This document shows, piece by piece, positions 1 to 8,702 of a stretch of DNA of 64,000 nucleotides. The position numbers were made by a program, and so were the translations under genes. Origin of the DNA: Polynucleobacter duraquae (lineage in GTDB: Bacteria > Pseudomonadota > Gammaproteobacteria > Burkholderiales > Burkholderiaceae); the NCBI RefSeq assembly GCF_000973625.1, contig NZ_CP007501.1, forward strand, positions 1,240,001-1,304,000, given 5' to 3'. The notes beneath the pieces are model-generated. The model was not told the origin of the DNA, made no database searches, and saw nothing but the letters and a program-made list of their open reading frames with translations. Position 1 is the first letter of the stretch. The number at the start of each line of letters is the position of its first letter.

Positions 1-41
1 GCCACACGTAGCACCTTTAAACGCAATATTAGGGAGTCCAG

Positions 42-1208
42 TTGGATCATCAGAATCAATCATCCCCATCGGGGATTGTCATTATTGGTAGTGGCCTAGC
101 TGGCTACACCGTCATTCGTGAGCTTCGCAAAATCGATAAGGAAATTCCAATTACCTTAATAACAAGGGAGCCAGGCTACTTTTACTCTAAGCCAATGCTC
201 TCTACAGCATTAGGAAGCAGCAAATCTGCAGAGCAATTAGTCTCCACTAATGCTGAGGGCATGGCAACACAGCTTGACATTACGATTTTGGGCGATGCTG
301 ATGTCACTGCAATTGATACTGACGCACAAACAGTTGCTACCTCTAAAGGCAACATTTCCTACGGGAAGTTAGTGCTAGGATTGGGGGCTGATCAAATTCG
401 CCTACCTATAAAAGGTAATGCGGCTAATGAAGTGATCACCGTCAATGACTTGGAAGACTACGCGCAGTTTCGTAAGACGATTGAGGGTAAAAAACGTATC
501 GCTATTTTAGGTGCGGGCCTCATTGGATGCGAGTTTGCGAATGATTTAGTTTTAGGCTCATATGTAGTAGATGTCATTGACTTAGCGCCACAGGCTTTGG
601 GTAGACTACTTCCCGAGACTGCAGCTCGAGCACTTCAGACTAAGCTTAGCGAAGTAGGTGTACGTTGGCATTTCGGCACTACCGTGCAATCGATTGATCG
701 AAGTGGTGACACTCTCTCAATTACGCTTGCTAACGGATCAGCAATTAATAGCGATGCATTTCTATCGGCTGTCGGTTTAAGGCCACGCCTAGATTTAGCT
801 CAAGCAGCCGGAATTGCAACAGATGAAGGCATTACAGTAAATCGCCAACTAGAGACTAGCGCTCATAATGTTTATGCCATTGGCGACTGCGCCGAAGTCG
901 AGGGCTTAGTCCTTCCTTACGTGATGCCGATCATGCAGGCTGCACGGGCTTTAGCCCCTAACCTCCTTGGACAAGCCACCGCCCTCAGCTATCCCGCTAT
1001 GCCGGTGATGGTGAAGACCCCCGCCCTACCAACCATTGTTTCGCCACCGGCTAAGGGTGCAATCGGTGACTGGAAAATCAATGCGGTAGAAGGTGGTCTT
1101 GAGGCGCGCTTTGAATCTAGTGACGGCAAGCTTCTGGGCTTTGCTCTAATGGGTACAGCTACTGCACAACGTGGTGCATTGACAAAAGAGTTGCCATCAA
1201 TCTTGTAA
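42..1208 (+). CDS. FAD/NAD(P)-dependent oxidoreductase, rubredoxin reductase-like
   Basis: A 388-residue pyridine nucleotide-disulfide type flavoprotein. It shows an N-terminal FAD-binding GSGLAG (residues 16-21), a second dinucleotide-binding GAGLIG (157-162) for NAD(P)H, and the FAD-contacting YAIGDC (278-283). Length and layout fit rubredoxin-NAD(+) reductases, which pass electrons from NADH to a one-iron rubredoxin. No CxxC redox pair typical of glutathione or lipoamide reductases is visible. The start is TTG, forced by in-frame stops just upstream (TAG at 30-32) and supported by AGGGAG about six bases ahead. The partner rubredoxin is not visible in the 41 bases before it. The family is clear; the substrate is inferred. 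Confidence 0.85.
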   Translation: MDHQNQSSPSGIVIIGSGLAGYTVIRELRKIDKEIPITLITREPGYFYSKPMLSTALGSSKSAEQLVSTNAEGMATQLDITILGDADVTAIDTDAQTVATSKGNISYGKLVLGLGADQIRLPIKGNAANEVITVNDLEDYAQFRKTIEGKKRIAILGAGLIGCEFANDLVLGSYVVDVIDLAPQALGRLLPETAARALQTKLSEVGVRWHFGTTVQSIDRSGDTLSITLANGSAINSDAFLSAVGLRPRLDLAQAAGIATDEGITVNRQLETSAHNVYAIGDCAEVEGLVLPYVMPIMQAARALAPNLLGQATALSYPAMPVMVKTPALPTIVSPPAKGAIGDWKINAVEGGLEARFESSDGKLLGFALMGTATAQRGALTKELPSIL

Positions 1209-1248
1209 TCACGATGGCTGACTAACATTTTCAACGCTCTGCACTAAA

Positions 1249-1277
1249 GTAAAAGGCCCGCTCAGCGGGCCTTTTAC
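1249..1277. terminator. Bidirectional Rho-independent terminator
   Basis: A perfect 13-base-pair hairpin with a TCA loop: arm GTAAAAGGCCCGC and its exact complement. A-rich and T-rich arm ends make it work on both strands. It lies between the convergent ends of the FAD reductase (1208) and the PuuD-like gene (1300). Confidence 0.9.
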
Positions 1278-1299
1278 ATGATCTAAGGCATCTAGCTTA

Positions 1300-1890
1300 T
1301 CAAGCAATCGCAAACCAAGTTGTATTGTGTGACTGAGCACTCATCAAAAATAGCATTGGGATAGAAAGCATCGTATTGAAGCGAGAGGTCAACATCGCAG
1401 TGCGTGCAGACTTCGCTTTGACATCAGGCTCAACCGCAACAATGCCTAATGCACGTTTTTGATTTGGCCAAATAATGAACCAAACATTAAACGCCATGAT
1501 CAAGGCGATCCACATACCTAAACCGATGGCACGGAAAGGTGCCTGCAAAGTGAATGCTTGATGCGCATATCCATTTAATATGGATAAGATTAAACCGCTT
1601 AGTACAGTCAATAAGGCGGCCCATCGAAACCAAAAGAGCGCTGTTGGAGCGATGACTTTTCCAATTGCCGGCTTTTGCTCATCCGGAATCTTTGCCATTG
1701 ATGGAATCTGCACAAAATTGAAATACCAAAGTAAACCTACCCACATTACGCCAACCATCACGTGAATCCAGCGGAATAAAAATGGCAACTCAATCGAACC
1801 GAGGTTTGCACCCAAGGCAAGGACAATCAATGCGAGGAGTACAAAGCCAGCTAAAACAGTGCGGCCTAATGAGGTAAAGATAGATGACAT
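1300..1890 (-). CDS. PuuD-type urate hydroxylase N-terminal domain membrane protein
   Basis: A 196-residue integral membrane protein with about five hydrophobic segments. The second carries the block RWIHVMVGVMWVGLLWYFNF and the fourth ends IIWPNQ, both typical of the Urate_ox_N family (membrane part of the PuuD urate oxidase). Full PuuD proteins have an additional C-terminal cytochrome c domain; this protein ends after the membrane part and has no CxxCH. It may be a stand-alone heme membrane protein rather than a urate oxidase, and no purine genes are nearby. It lies 39 bases downstream of sodB on the same strand and could be co-transcribed with it. Confidence 0.75.
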   Translation of the reverse strand: MSSIFTSLGRTVLAGFVLLALIVLALGANLGSIELPFLFRWIHVMVGVMWVGLLWYFNFVQIPSMAKIPDEQKPAIGKVIAPTALFWFRWAALLTVLSGLILSILNGYAHQAFTLQAPFRAIGLGMWIALIMAFNVWFIIWPNQKRALGIVAVEPDVKAKSARTAMLTSRFNTMLSIPMLFLMSAQSHNTTWFAIA

Positions 1891-1929
1891 CAGAGATTCC
1901 TAAACAAAGGTAAAAATATCAGGCAGGAT

Positions 1930-2508
1930 TTAAGCAAAATTCTTGCTTGCAAAATCCCAGTTCACTACATTCCAGAAATTTTCAACGTACTTTGGACGAG
2001 CGTTACGAGTGTCGATATAGTAAGCGTGCTCCCAAACATCGCAAGTCATCAAAGGCTTGGCATCGGTAGTCAATGGTGTCGCTGCGTTACTGGTTGATAC
2101 CAAATCCAGAGTACCATCAGCCTTCTTAACCAACCAAGCCCAGCCAGATCCAAATGTACCAACTGCACACTTTGTAAATTCTTCTTTGAATTTATCGAAT
2201 GAGCCCCACTTGGCATTAATGGCATCGGCCAAAGGGCCTGTTGGTGCGCCACCGCCATTTGGCTTCATGCTGTTCCAGTAAAAAGTGTGATTCCAGACCT
2301 GAGCTGCGTTATTGAAAACACCACCGGCAGACTTTTTAATAATCTCTTCAAGGGAAGCATTTTCGAACTCTGTACCTTTAACCAAATTATTTAAATTGGT
2401 GACATACGTTTGATGATGCTTGCCATAGTGAAACTCAAGCGTTTCTTTTGAGATAAATGGTGAAAGCGCATCTAATGCGTAAGGTAATTGAGGTAAGGTA
2501 TGTTCCAT
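1930..2508 (-). CDS. sodB: Superoxide dismutase [Fe]
   Basis: A 192-residue cytoplasmic iron-type superoxide dismutase that converts superoxide to oxygen and hydrogen peroxide. All four metal ligands are present: His27, His74, Asp157 and His161 (within DVWEHAYY). The length matches E. coli SodB, and [10 protein letters not shown] plus GSGWAWL favour iron over manganese. There is no signal peptide. An ATG start with an upstream AAGGA is visible on the minus strand. Oxygen-detoxifying capacity suits an aerobic organism that also makes photosensitising pigments. Confidence 0.96.
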   Translation of the reverse strand: MEHTLPQLPYALDALSPFISKETLEFHYGKHHQTYVTNLNNLVKGTEFENASLEEIIKKSAGGVFNNAAQVWNHTFYWNSMKPNGGGAPTGPLADAINAKWGSFDKFKEEFTKCAVGTFGSGWAWLVKKADGTLDLVSTSNAATPLTTDAKPLMTCDVWEHAYYIDTRNARPKYVENFWNVVNWDFASKNFA

Positions 2509-2600
2509 TATTTTTTTCCTTGAAAATGTGTTAATCGGTAGCTATCGCAGCCATATTCGTCCTAACTATAGACGATTATGGCAATTTTGTTTGGGCGGGG

Positions 2601-2633
2601 AAAAATGGGGGATGCGACGCGATGCTCCCCATT
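2601..2633 (-). terminator. Rho-independent terminator of bdhA
   Basis: Directly after the bdhA stop, the minus strand reads AATGGGG, a 16-base spacer that can fold further through GCGTCGC, then CCCCATT running into a T-tract (AAAAA on the plus strand at 2601-2605). Confidence 0.75.
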
Positions 2634-2636
2634 AAA

Positions 2637-3413
2637 TTACTGTGCTGTCCAGCCACCATCCATATTCCAGGCTGCTCCACGAACTTCAGAAGCATCTGGG
2701 CTGCAAAGGAAAATGGCCAATGCCGCTAATTGCTCTGGAGCCACAAATTCACCGGAGGGCTGCTTCTCAGACACCAAGGCTTTTTTGGCTTCTTCATTCG
2801 AAATCCCTTCACGCTCTGCCCGAGCATCCACTTGCTTTTGAACTAAGGGAGTCAAAACCCAACCAGGGCAAATCGCATTACAAGTAATCCCCGTTTTGGC
2901 ATTCTCTAGAGCGGTCACTTTGGTTAGGCCAACAATGCCATGCTTGGCAGCGACATAAGCTGATTTTTGAACAGAGCCAACCAAGCCATGAACAGAGGCG
3001 ATATTAATAATGCGACCCCAGTTGCGCTTCTTCATTCCAGGCAAGGCATGATGAGAGGTATAAAAAGCTGAGCTTAAGTTGATGGCAATAATCGACTCCC
3101 AATTATCTACTGGAAAGTCCTCGATATTCGCTGTGTGCTGAATACCTGCATTGTTAACTAATATATCTAGTGAACCAAAGCGTTTTTCAGTCTGCTTGAT
3201 CAGATCCTCAATCTCAGCAGGCTTGCTCATATCGGCACCGTGATATTCCACTTCAACACCACAAGCTTTGATAGCAGCAATAGCGGCCTCTTTTTCACCA
3301 AAGCCGTTCACCATAATATTGGCACCCTGCTTTGCTAAACCAATAGCCATTGCCAAACCAATGCCACTAGTCGAGCCGGTGACAAGAGCTGTTTTACCTT
3401 TTAAATGGGACAT
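2637..3413 (-). CDS. bdhA: 3-hydroxybutyrate dehydrogenase (SDR family)
   Basis: A 258-residue classical short-chain dehydrogenase that oxidises (R)-3-hydroxybutyrate to acetoacetate with NAD+, the step that mobilises polyhydroxybutyrate-derived monomers. It shows the cofactor motif TGSTSGIG (12-19), NNAG (87-90) and the catalytic Ser140, Tyr153 and Lys157 (YVAAK). The segment after the active site, with CPGWVLTPLV and the stretch rich in Glu/Lys, and the C-terminal MDGGWTAQ are characteristic of this enzyme rather than general SDRs. It ends at its own terminator and appears monocistronic. Confidence 0.92.
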   Translation of the reverse strand: MSHLKGKTALVTGSTSGIGLAMAIGLAKQGANIMVNGFGEKEAAIAAIKACGVEVEYHGADMSKPAEIEDLIKQTEKRFGSLDILVNNAGIQHTANIEDFPVDNWESIIAINLSSAFYTSHHALPGMKKRNWGRIINIASVHGLVGSVQKSAYVAAKHGIVGLTKVTALENAKTGITCNAICPGWVLTPLVQKQVDARAEREGISNEEAKKALVSEKQPSGEFVAPEQLAALAIFLCSPDASEVRGAAWNMDGGWTAQ

Positions 3414-3439
3414 ATTTTTATTCGCTATATCAAATTAAT

Positions 3440-3466
3440 CGTGAATCCCCAGACTGAGGATTCACG
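3440..3466. terminator. Hairpin between the Mo-hydroxylase operon and bdhA
   Basis: A perfect 9-base-pair stem (CGTGAATCC / GGATTCACG) with a 9-base loop lies between the end of the molybdenum hydroxylase operon (3544) and bdhA (start 3413), both on the minus strand. Only a weak T-rich stretch follows, so it may be a terminator or an mRNA 3-prime stabiliser. A second AT-rich inverted repeat (CTAATTTAG / CTAAATTAG, 3523-3547) spans the stop codon of the large subunit. Confidence 0.45.
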
Positions 3467-3543
3467 TATGGTCAAATCTTGATGTTACAGGATGCGTAAA
3501 CTCCTTTGATACGCGGAATGCACTAATTTAGAAGTACGCTAAA

Positions 3544-5940
3544 TTAGACTTTTCCGAGCGCCTTGAGAATCTTTTCGCACGTGATAGGCTGGTCAAACAC
3601 TGCAGCATTTAAAGGTACCAGAGCATCATTAATCGCATTCTGAACCGCCCCAGGGGCACCGGCAGTTCCAGCTTCACCAGCACCTTTTGCGCCTAACTTA
3701 GATGACTGAGTTGGAGTCTCAACGTGGGCTACTTCAATATCCGGCATTTCATTAGCCATTGGCACTAAGTAATCAGCCATACTGCCATTTCGCAGCAGGC
3801 CACTTTCGTCATAGATACACTCTTCGAAAAGGACGCCGCCGATACCCTGGACAATTGCGCCACGCACTTGCTCGTCCACTAACATGGGGTTCAAGACACG
3901 GCCGCAATCCTCAACTGCCCAATGTTTTAGAAGTTTTACAAATCCGGTATCCGGATCGACTTCAACATAAGAAGCTTGAACGCCATTAGTAAAAATAAAT
4001 GGATAATCTTTTTGAGTGTAATGACGTGTCACCATCAGATCAGCCGAGAATCCAACTGGCAAAGTATCTGTACGGAAATAGCCTATACGCCCAATCTCAC
4101 TAAACGGTAAGAGCTGCTCACCGCTAGCCTTATCTAAAACATGACCACGGCGAACGGATAGCTCTTCAGGTGATCTACTCAAGATTGCACCAGCAAGCTT
4201 TAAGATATTTTCTTGAAGCGCTTGGCAAGCCAACAAGACTGCCTCACCACCTACTCCAGCGCCACGTGAAGCCCAGGTACCGCCACCGTAAGGAGTCACA
4301 TCTGTGTCACCAGTAATGATGCGCACATCTTTAATCGACAGGCCGACCGCATCAGCAGCAATTTGCGCATAAATACCTTCAGTACCCTGACCCTGCTCAC
4401 CGACACCGATCAATATCGATACAACGCCGCTTGGATCTAGACGCGCAGAGGCGCCATCCTGAGATGCTATGCGCGCACCACCCACCCCATAGAATGCCGG
4501 ACTTGGGTTAGTTAGCTCAATTAATGTAGCAAAACCAATCCCGCGATAGATGCCTTTTTTACGCAACTCCGCCTGCTCTTTACGCAAAGCAGAATAGTCC
4601 ATCATCTTTTCGATGGTTCGCAAGCACTGCTCGTGCGACAACACTTCCAACTTGATTCCGGAAATTCCCGAGCAAGGGTATGCATCATCAGGAATCACAT
4701 TACGCTTACGGAATTCCAAAGGATCCATATTTAACTTTTGAGCCGCCAAATCAACCAAGCCCTCAGTCACAGCACAGGCAATTGGGTGGCCTACGCCGCG
4801 ATATTGGCAGGTAGGCGTTTTATTCTGAAAAACCACATTGAGTTTGGCGCGATAGTTCTGATGCTTATATGGTCCGCCAACCAGGTTCACCACTTGATTA
4901 CCTTCGATTGCACTTGTTCTTGGGAACATAGAGTAAGGGCCGATCGCCGTGAGATCGTCGATCTCAAAAGCCAAGAGATCACCTTCTTTATTAGCTGCAA
5001 TACGTCCTTTAATCCGATGCTCACGCGCATGAATATCACTCGTAAACGATTCGAGTCGATCTGCAACAAACTTGACTGGGCGCTCCAACATCATCGCTAA
5101 GCCCACCGTTGCAAAATCATCAGGATACGCATGCACCTTGATACCAAAGGATCCGCCTACGTCTTTACAAATGACATGGACATCAGACTCAGAGAGACCA
5201 AACTGACGGCAATATAAATCTTGCATCATGTGTGGGGCTTGTTGTGAGTGATACACCGTGAGACGACGATCACCGGGATTGTAATCAGCAATTTGGCAGC
5301 GAGGCTCTAAGGTAACGCCAGTATGTCGACCAAATCCAAAGGTAGCTTCGGCCACAATATCCGCTGTTGCAAATACCTCATCCACCTGACCAACATCCAA
5401 GGTGCGGGTAAAGCAAAGGTTGTCCCCAAGCTCAGGATGAATGACCGGGGTATCTGCATCCAATGCCGTTTCCATTGAAACTACTGCAGGCAACTCTTCC
5501 CACTCAACATCAATAAACTGCAGAGCATCTTCTGCCTGAGCGCGTGTCTCAGCAACAACAGCAACTACAGGCTCGCCTTGCCAGCAAGCCCTATCAATTG
5601 CTAATGCATATTGAGGAGCGGATTTCATACCCGCAAGGTGGCCTAAGGTGGCAACCCATGGCTTACAAAGTTCGGCCATTTTCACGCCGTCGACAATTGC
5701 TAGAACACCCGGCATCTTACCGGCTTGTTCAGTATGAATTTTTCCAATTTTCATATGCGCTACTGGCGAACGCCAATACACAACATGGCCCATTCTTGGT
5801 AACTGAATATCATCTACATAAGTACCCTGACCCTCGATGAGTCGACGTGCCCCATGTCGAGGTTCACTACTACCGATATAGCGCTGGTCATTGGTTACCG
5901 GATCAAGCACCAATCCTTTTAGATCTACTGGCTTATTCAT
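3544..5940 (-). CDS. Molybdenum hydroxylase large subunit (xanthine dehydrogenase/CoxL family)
   Basis: A 798-residue molybdopterin-cytosine-dinucleotide-binding subunit of a three-part hydroxylase. An aldehyde oxidase/xanthine dehydrogenase a/b hammerhead domain (about 25-145) is followed by the large Mo-binding region. The catalytic glutamate is conserved in KGAGEAG (Glu756), and GVGEQGQGTEG binds the cofactor. At the site where true form I CO dehydrogenases carry the copper-binding Cys in AYxCSFR, this protein has QYRGVGHP, resembling form II-type proteins. It therefore probably hydroxylates an organic ring or aldehyde rather than CO. It is last of the order coxG-like, FAD, Fe-S, Mo subunit. 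Substrate unknown. Confidence 0.9.
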   Translation of the reverse strand: MNKPVDLKGLVLDPVTNDQRYIGSSEPRHGARRLIEGQGTYVDDIQLPRMGHVVYWRSPVAHMKIGKIHTEQAGKMPGVLAIVDGVKMAELCKPWVATLGHLAGMKSAPQYALAIDRACWQGEPVVAVVAETRAQAEDALQFIDVEWEELPAVVSMETALDADTPVIHPELGDNLCFTRTLDVGQVDEVFATADIVAEATFGFGRHTGVTLEPRCQIADYNPGDRRLTVYHSQQAPHMMQDLYCRQFGLSESDVHVICKDVGGSFGIKVHAYPDDFATVGLAMMLERPVKFVADRLESFTSDIHAREHRIKGRIAANKEGDLLAFEIDDLTAIGPYSMFPRTSAIEGNQVVNLVGGPYKHQNYRAKLNVVFQNKTPTCQYRGVGHPIACAVTEGLVDLAAQKLNMDPLEFRKRNVIPDDAYPCSGISGIKLEVLSHEQCLRTIEKMMDYSALRKEQAELRKKGIYRGIGFATLIELTNPSPAFYGVGGARIASQDGASARLDPSGVVSILIGVGEQGQGTEGIYAQIAADAVGLSIKDVRIITGDTDVTPYGGGTWASRGAGVGGEAVLLACQALQENILKLAGAILSRSPEELSVRRGHVLDKASGEQLLPFSEIGRIGYFRTDTLPVGFSADLMVTRHYTQKDYPFIFTNGVQASYVEVDPDTGFVKLLKHWAVEDCGRVLNPMLVDEQVRGAIVQGIGGVLFEECIYDESGLLRNGSMADYLVPMANEMPDIEVAHVETPTQSSKLGAKGAGEAGTAGAPGAVQNAINDALVPLNAAVFDQPITCEKILKALGKV

Positions 5941-5960
5941 AATTAGTTTTCCCAGTCTTC

Positions 5961-6470
5961 TTAAGCGAGAGCAACAACGGGTTTAATTTTTTCACCTTTG
6001 GCACGAGCTTCAAGCACGGCCATGATGGCGTCTACTATGGAATGGTAGCCAGTACAACGGCAGTAATTTCCAGAGATCCATTCACGCACTTCTTCACGAG
6101 TCGATTTAGGTTGTTTTTCTACTAACTCAGCTGCAGCAAGCAACATTCCAGAAGAGCAGAAACCACATTGCATTGCGTTATGGCGCATAAAGGCTTCCTG
6201 TAAATCTGCTAATGCACCGCTCTTAGTTAATCCTTCGATTGTTTCCACTACACAACCATTGGCTTGAACGGCCAGATATAAACAACCACGAATAATTTTC
6301 CCATCCACCTTTACTGTACAGGCGCCACAAGCCCCTTGCTCACAGCCGAGGTGCGGGCCTTTGAGATGGAGATCTTCTCGCAAAAAATCGACTAAGTGAC
6401 GACGCGGCTCAATCTCAGCATTGACTGTCAAACCATTGACGGTCATCGTAATTTTTTTCTTTAAGCTCAT
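5961..6470 (-). CDS. Molybdenum hydroxylase [2Fe-2S] small subunit (CoxS-like)
   Basis: A 169-residue electron-transfer subunit holding two [2Fe-2S] clusters. The plant-ferredoxin-type N-terminal domain has Cys43, Cys48, Cys51 and Cys63. The helical C-terminal domain has Cys102, Cys105, Cys137 and Cys139 in QCGFCSSGM and GNYCRCTGY, the signature of this family. It passes electrons from the molybdenum site to the FAD subunit. The gene lies 20 bases before the Mo subunit and 42 after the FAD subunit, in one operon. It has no export signal, so the enzyme is cytoplasmic. Confidence 0.95.
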   Translation of the reverse strand: MSLKKKITMTVNGLTVNAEIEPRRHLVDFLREDLHLKGPHLGCEQGACGACTVKVDGKIIRGCLYLAVQANGCVVETIEGLTKSGALADLQEAFMRHNAMQCGFCSSGMLLAAAELVEKQPKSTREEVREWISGNYCRCTGYHSIVDAIMAVLEARAKGEKIKPVVALA

Positions 6471-6512
6471 TAGAATCTCCGAACTAGATTTATCTTTTTG
6501 TGTATTGATTGC

Positions 6513-7367
6513 TCAAGCAATTAAGTGCTTTAAGCCACGCTCTAATAAAACACCAATCAGATGTTGCTTAGTTTGTGCACTGTTAGTGATATCGGCAATC
6601 GACTCAATCTCTTCCCTTACAGCAGCGACTGCATTGGCAATTAATTCATCATTAAGAGGCTTACCATCTACCAGGGCTTGAGCCTTTTTCGCCATGATTG
6701 GCGTGGCACAAACAGAGAAGAATGTAAAAGTGCAATCACTCAAAACATTGCCTGCCTTATTCGCAACTAAGGCTACGCCCGCAATTGCATAGTCTCCGTG
6801 ACGGCGAGCTAGCTCATGGAAATAAAAAACTTGATTACTGGTCGCAATCGGCATTTCTGTTGCTATCAGAATTTCATTGGGCTCTAAGGAAGTAGTGTAA
6901 AGATCAATGAAAAAGTCTTGCGCTGAAATGCGACGCTCTCCATCAGGACCACCGATCAACATGGTTGCATTAAGCGCCAAACTACAGGCAGGCCATTCAG
7001 CCGCAGGATCACCATAGGCCAAAGAGCCGCCCCAGGTTCCTAAATTGCGGATCGCTCTGTGCGCGATGTGAGGAGCTGCAGCCTTGAGAAGTGGTGCATG
7101 CTGCGCAATCAGTTTGGATTCCTCAATCTCAGTATGGGTTACTAATGCACCAATACGCAATTGATCTCCGATAACTGAAATACCTTTTAATTCCTCTAAA
7201 TTCGTGATGTCAATCAGCATGCTAGGTTCAGAAAGACGCAGGTTTAAGGTAGCTAAGAGCGTCTGTCCACCCGCAATCAATTGCGCATCTTCACCCGCTT
7301 CGGCCAACATTGCCAAGGCCTCGCTAAGAGCCTTCGGTTTTGCATAATCAAATGCTGCTGCTTTCAT
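6513..7367 (-). CDS. Molybdenum hydroxylase FAD subunit (CoxM-like)
   Basis: A 284-residue FAD-binding subunit of the same hydroxylase. The N-terminal FAD_binding_5 domain shows IAGGQTL (31-37) and the second flavin motif TWGGSLAYGDP near residue 115. The C-terminal half is the CO dehydrogenase flavoprotein C-terminal domain. It re-oxidises the [2Fe-2S] clusters and hands electrons to an acceptor. It sits between the coxG-like gene and the small subunit. Confidence 0.94.
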   Translation of the reverse strand: MKAAAFDYAKPKALSEALAMLAEAGEDAQLIAGGQTLLATLNLRLSEPSMLIDITNLEELKGISVIGDQLRIGALVTHTEIEESKLIAQHAPLLKAAAPHIAHRAIRNLGTWGGSLAYGDPAAEWPACSLALNATMLIGGPDGERRISAQDFFIDLYTTSLEPNEILIATEMPIATSNQVFYFHELARRHGDYAIAGVALVANKAGNVLSDCTFTFFSVCATPIMAKKAQALVDGKPLNDELIANAVAAVREEIESIADITNSAQTKQHLIGVLLERGLKHLIA

Positions 7368-7411
7368 TGTGTCTCCTTCGCTACTTTTATATTGACATCG
7401 CCTCGCATTAC

Positions 7412-7885
7412 TTATTCTTGCGGGTCCGACTCTAGTGGCACTACTTCACCACCCAACTCTTTCGCAAAGCGCTGGAAAAAATCATCCGCAATCTTTTTAG
7501 CAGAGGCGCTAATGAGTCGCCCACCGATTTGCCCAAGCTTGCCGCCAATAGAGGCCTCAGTCGTGTAGGAAACCAGAGTCCCACCCTCGGCAGGCTTCAA
7601 TTCAACACGTGAACGACCCTTTGCAAATCCCGCAGCGCCACCCGAACCCTCAAAAGCCATAGAGCAGGACTGATCTGGAATGACATCACTTAAAAATAGC
7701 TTTCCCGAAAATCTAGCTCTGACGGGTCCAATTTTGAACATAACTTTGGCATGAATCTCCTCTGGAGAGACTCGACTGATTTCCTCGCAACCTGGAATAG
7801 ACTTTGCTAGCACATCAATATCATTCAAGCCCTTCCATACATCTGGGATTGGGGCTGCAATGAGCTGCTCGCCATTTAATTCCAT
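7412..7885 (-). CDS. CoxG-like SRPBCC protein
   Basis: A 157-residue protein of the CO dehydrogenase subunit G family (SRPBCC hydrophobic-ligand fold), with MELNGEQLIAAP at the start, the PGCEEISR segment and a C-terminal helix rich in Lys/Phe. In CO oxidisers CoxG is linked to membrane attachment of the dehydrogenase; in other Mo-hydroxylase operons the role is less clear. It is the first gene of the operon, 44 bases ahead of the FAD subunit, with GGAG a few bases before ATG. Confidence 0.88.
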   Translation of the reverse strand: MELNGEQLIAAPIPDVWKGLNDIDVLAKSIPGCEEISRVSPEEIHAKVMFKIGPVRARFSGKLFLSDVIPDQSCSMAFEGSGGAAGFAKGRSRVELKPAEGGTLVSYTTEASIGGKLGQIGGRLISASAKKIADDFFQRFAKELGGEVVPLESDPQE

Positions 7886-7937
7886 TACATCTCCTCGGGG
7901 TTTGTACGAATAGAGTCTTATCTACCAATTGCTCAAC

Positions 7938-7974
7938 AATGTACCATTATTTAACTTTTGGTCAATAAGGCCAA
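7938..7974 (-). promoter_or_regulatory. Candidate Mo-hydroxylase operon promoter with overlapping operator
   Basis: In the 105-base divergent gap, the minus strand carries TTGACC (7965-7960), a 16-base spacer and TACATT (7943-7938), a fair sigma-70 match. An imperfect palindrome TTGGTC-AATAA-GGCCAA (7958-7974) covers the -35 box and could bind the adjacent TetR-type regulator. Inferred by eye only. Confidence 0.4.
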
Positions 7975-7990
7975 ATTCGGATAAACCCTG

Positions 7991-8701
7991 ATGACAATGA
8001 GTTTCGATCGAGACAGCAGCACGAGAAGTAGCATCGCTTCGGAAAGCGCCCCATCTACTGCGCCTGCGCGTCGCAGAATGAGCACTGCGGATCGTAAGCG
8101 TCAGATTTTGGATCGTGCCATCCAGTATTTTGCAAAGTATGGAATTGATGGCCAACTCAGAAACTTAACAAAGGGATTGGGTATTACCCATACCCTGCTC
8201 TATCACTACTTCCCTACTAAGGATGCTTTAATCAAAGCAGTCTATGAAGATGTCTTTGAGTCACGCTGGAAGCCAGAGTGGGAGCAACTGCTCGATGATA
8301 AGAATCTTTCTCCCGAGGAAAAATTTAATGCCTTCTATATAGACTACTCAAACACAGTACTAACGTACGATTTTGTACGTATTTTGATTTTCTCAGGCCT
8401 AAGCGATCATTCAATTAGCGACCGATTCTTTGAGTTATTGCGCGATCGCCTATTACCGCGCCTTATCCGGGAAACCCGTAAACACTGTGGTCGTAGCTCG
8501 CGCAGCAAGCCTTCGCAGCGAGAATTGGAATTTTTAATGGGCTTGCATGGCGGCATCTTTTATATTGGCATGCGACGTTGGATTTACGGACAAGCCATTT
8601 ATGACTCTGGCAACCCGCATACCGAACAAGAAATTATTCAAGATCGCATTAGCTCCTACCTCACTTCAGCAAAAACTTTATTCAATACCGGTAAAAAATA
8701 A
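7991..8701 (+). CDS. TetR/AcrR-family transcriptional regulator
   Basis: A 236-residue repressor-type protein. After a Ser/Arg-rich N-terminus, residues about 35-85 form the TetR helix-turn-helix, with the recognition region GITHTLLYHYFPTKDALI. The C-terminal ligand-binding part does not identify the inducer. It is transcribed away from the molybdenum hydroxylase operon and towards the VOC and monooxygenase genes, so it is the likely switch for the island. ATG at 7997 is an alternative start; neither start has a clear Shine-Dalgarno sequence. Confidence 0.88.
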   Translation: MTMSFDRDSSTRSSIASESAPSTAPARRRMSTADRKRQILDRAIQYFAKYGIDGQLRNLTKGLGITHTLLYHYFPTKDALIKAVYEDVFESRWKPEWEQLLDDKNLSPEEKFNAFYIDYSNTVLTYDFVRILIFSGLSDHSISDRFFELLRDRLLPRLIRETRKHCGRSSRSKPSQRELEFLMGLHGGIFYIGMRRWIYGQAIYDSGNPHTEQEIIQDRISSYLTSAKTLFNTGKK

Positions 8702-8702
8702 A

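Noticed and set aside
1..41. Tail of an upstream gene such as rubredoxin
   Set aside because: No frame in these 41 bases resembles a rubredoxin C-terminus, so nothing is called.
4738..5100. 120-codon open frame on the plus strand inside the Mo-hydroxylase large subunit
   Set aside because: Antisense to a strongly conserved gene, composition not protein-like, no ribosome site; an ordinary shadow.
7412..7885. Evidence for CO oxidation (coxG-like gene)
   Set aside because: CoxG relatives accompany many molybdenum hydroxylases and the large subunit lacks the CO-dehydrogenase loop.
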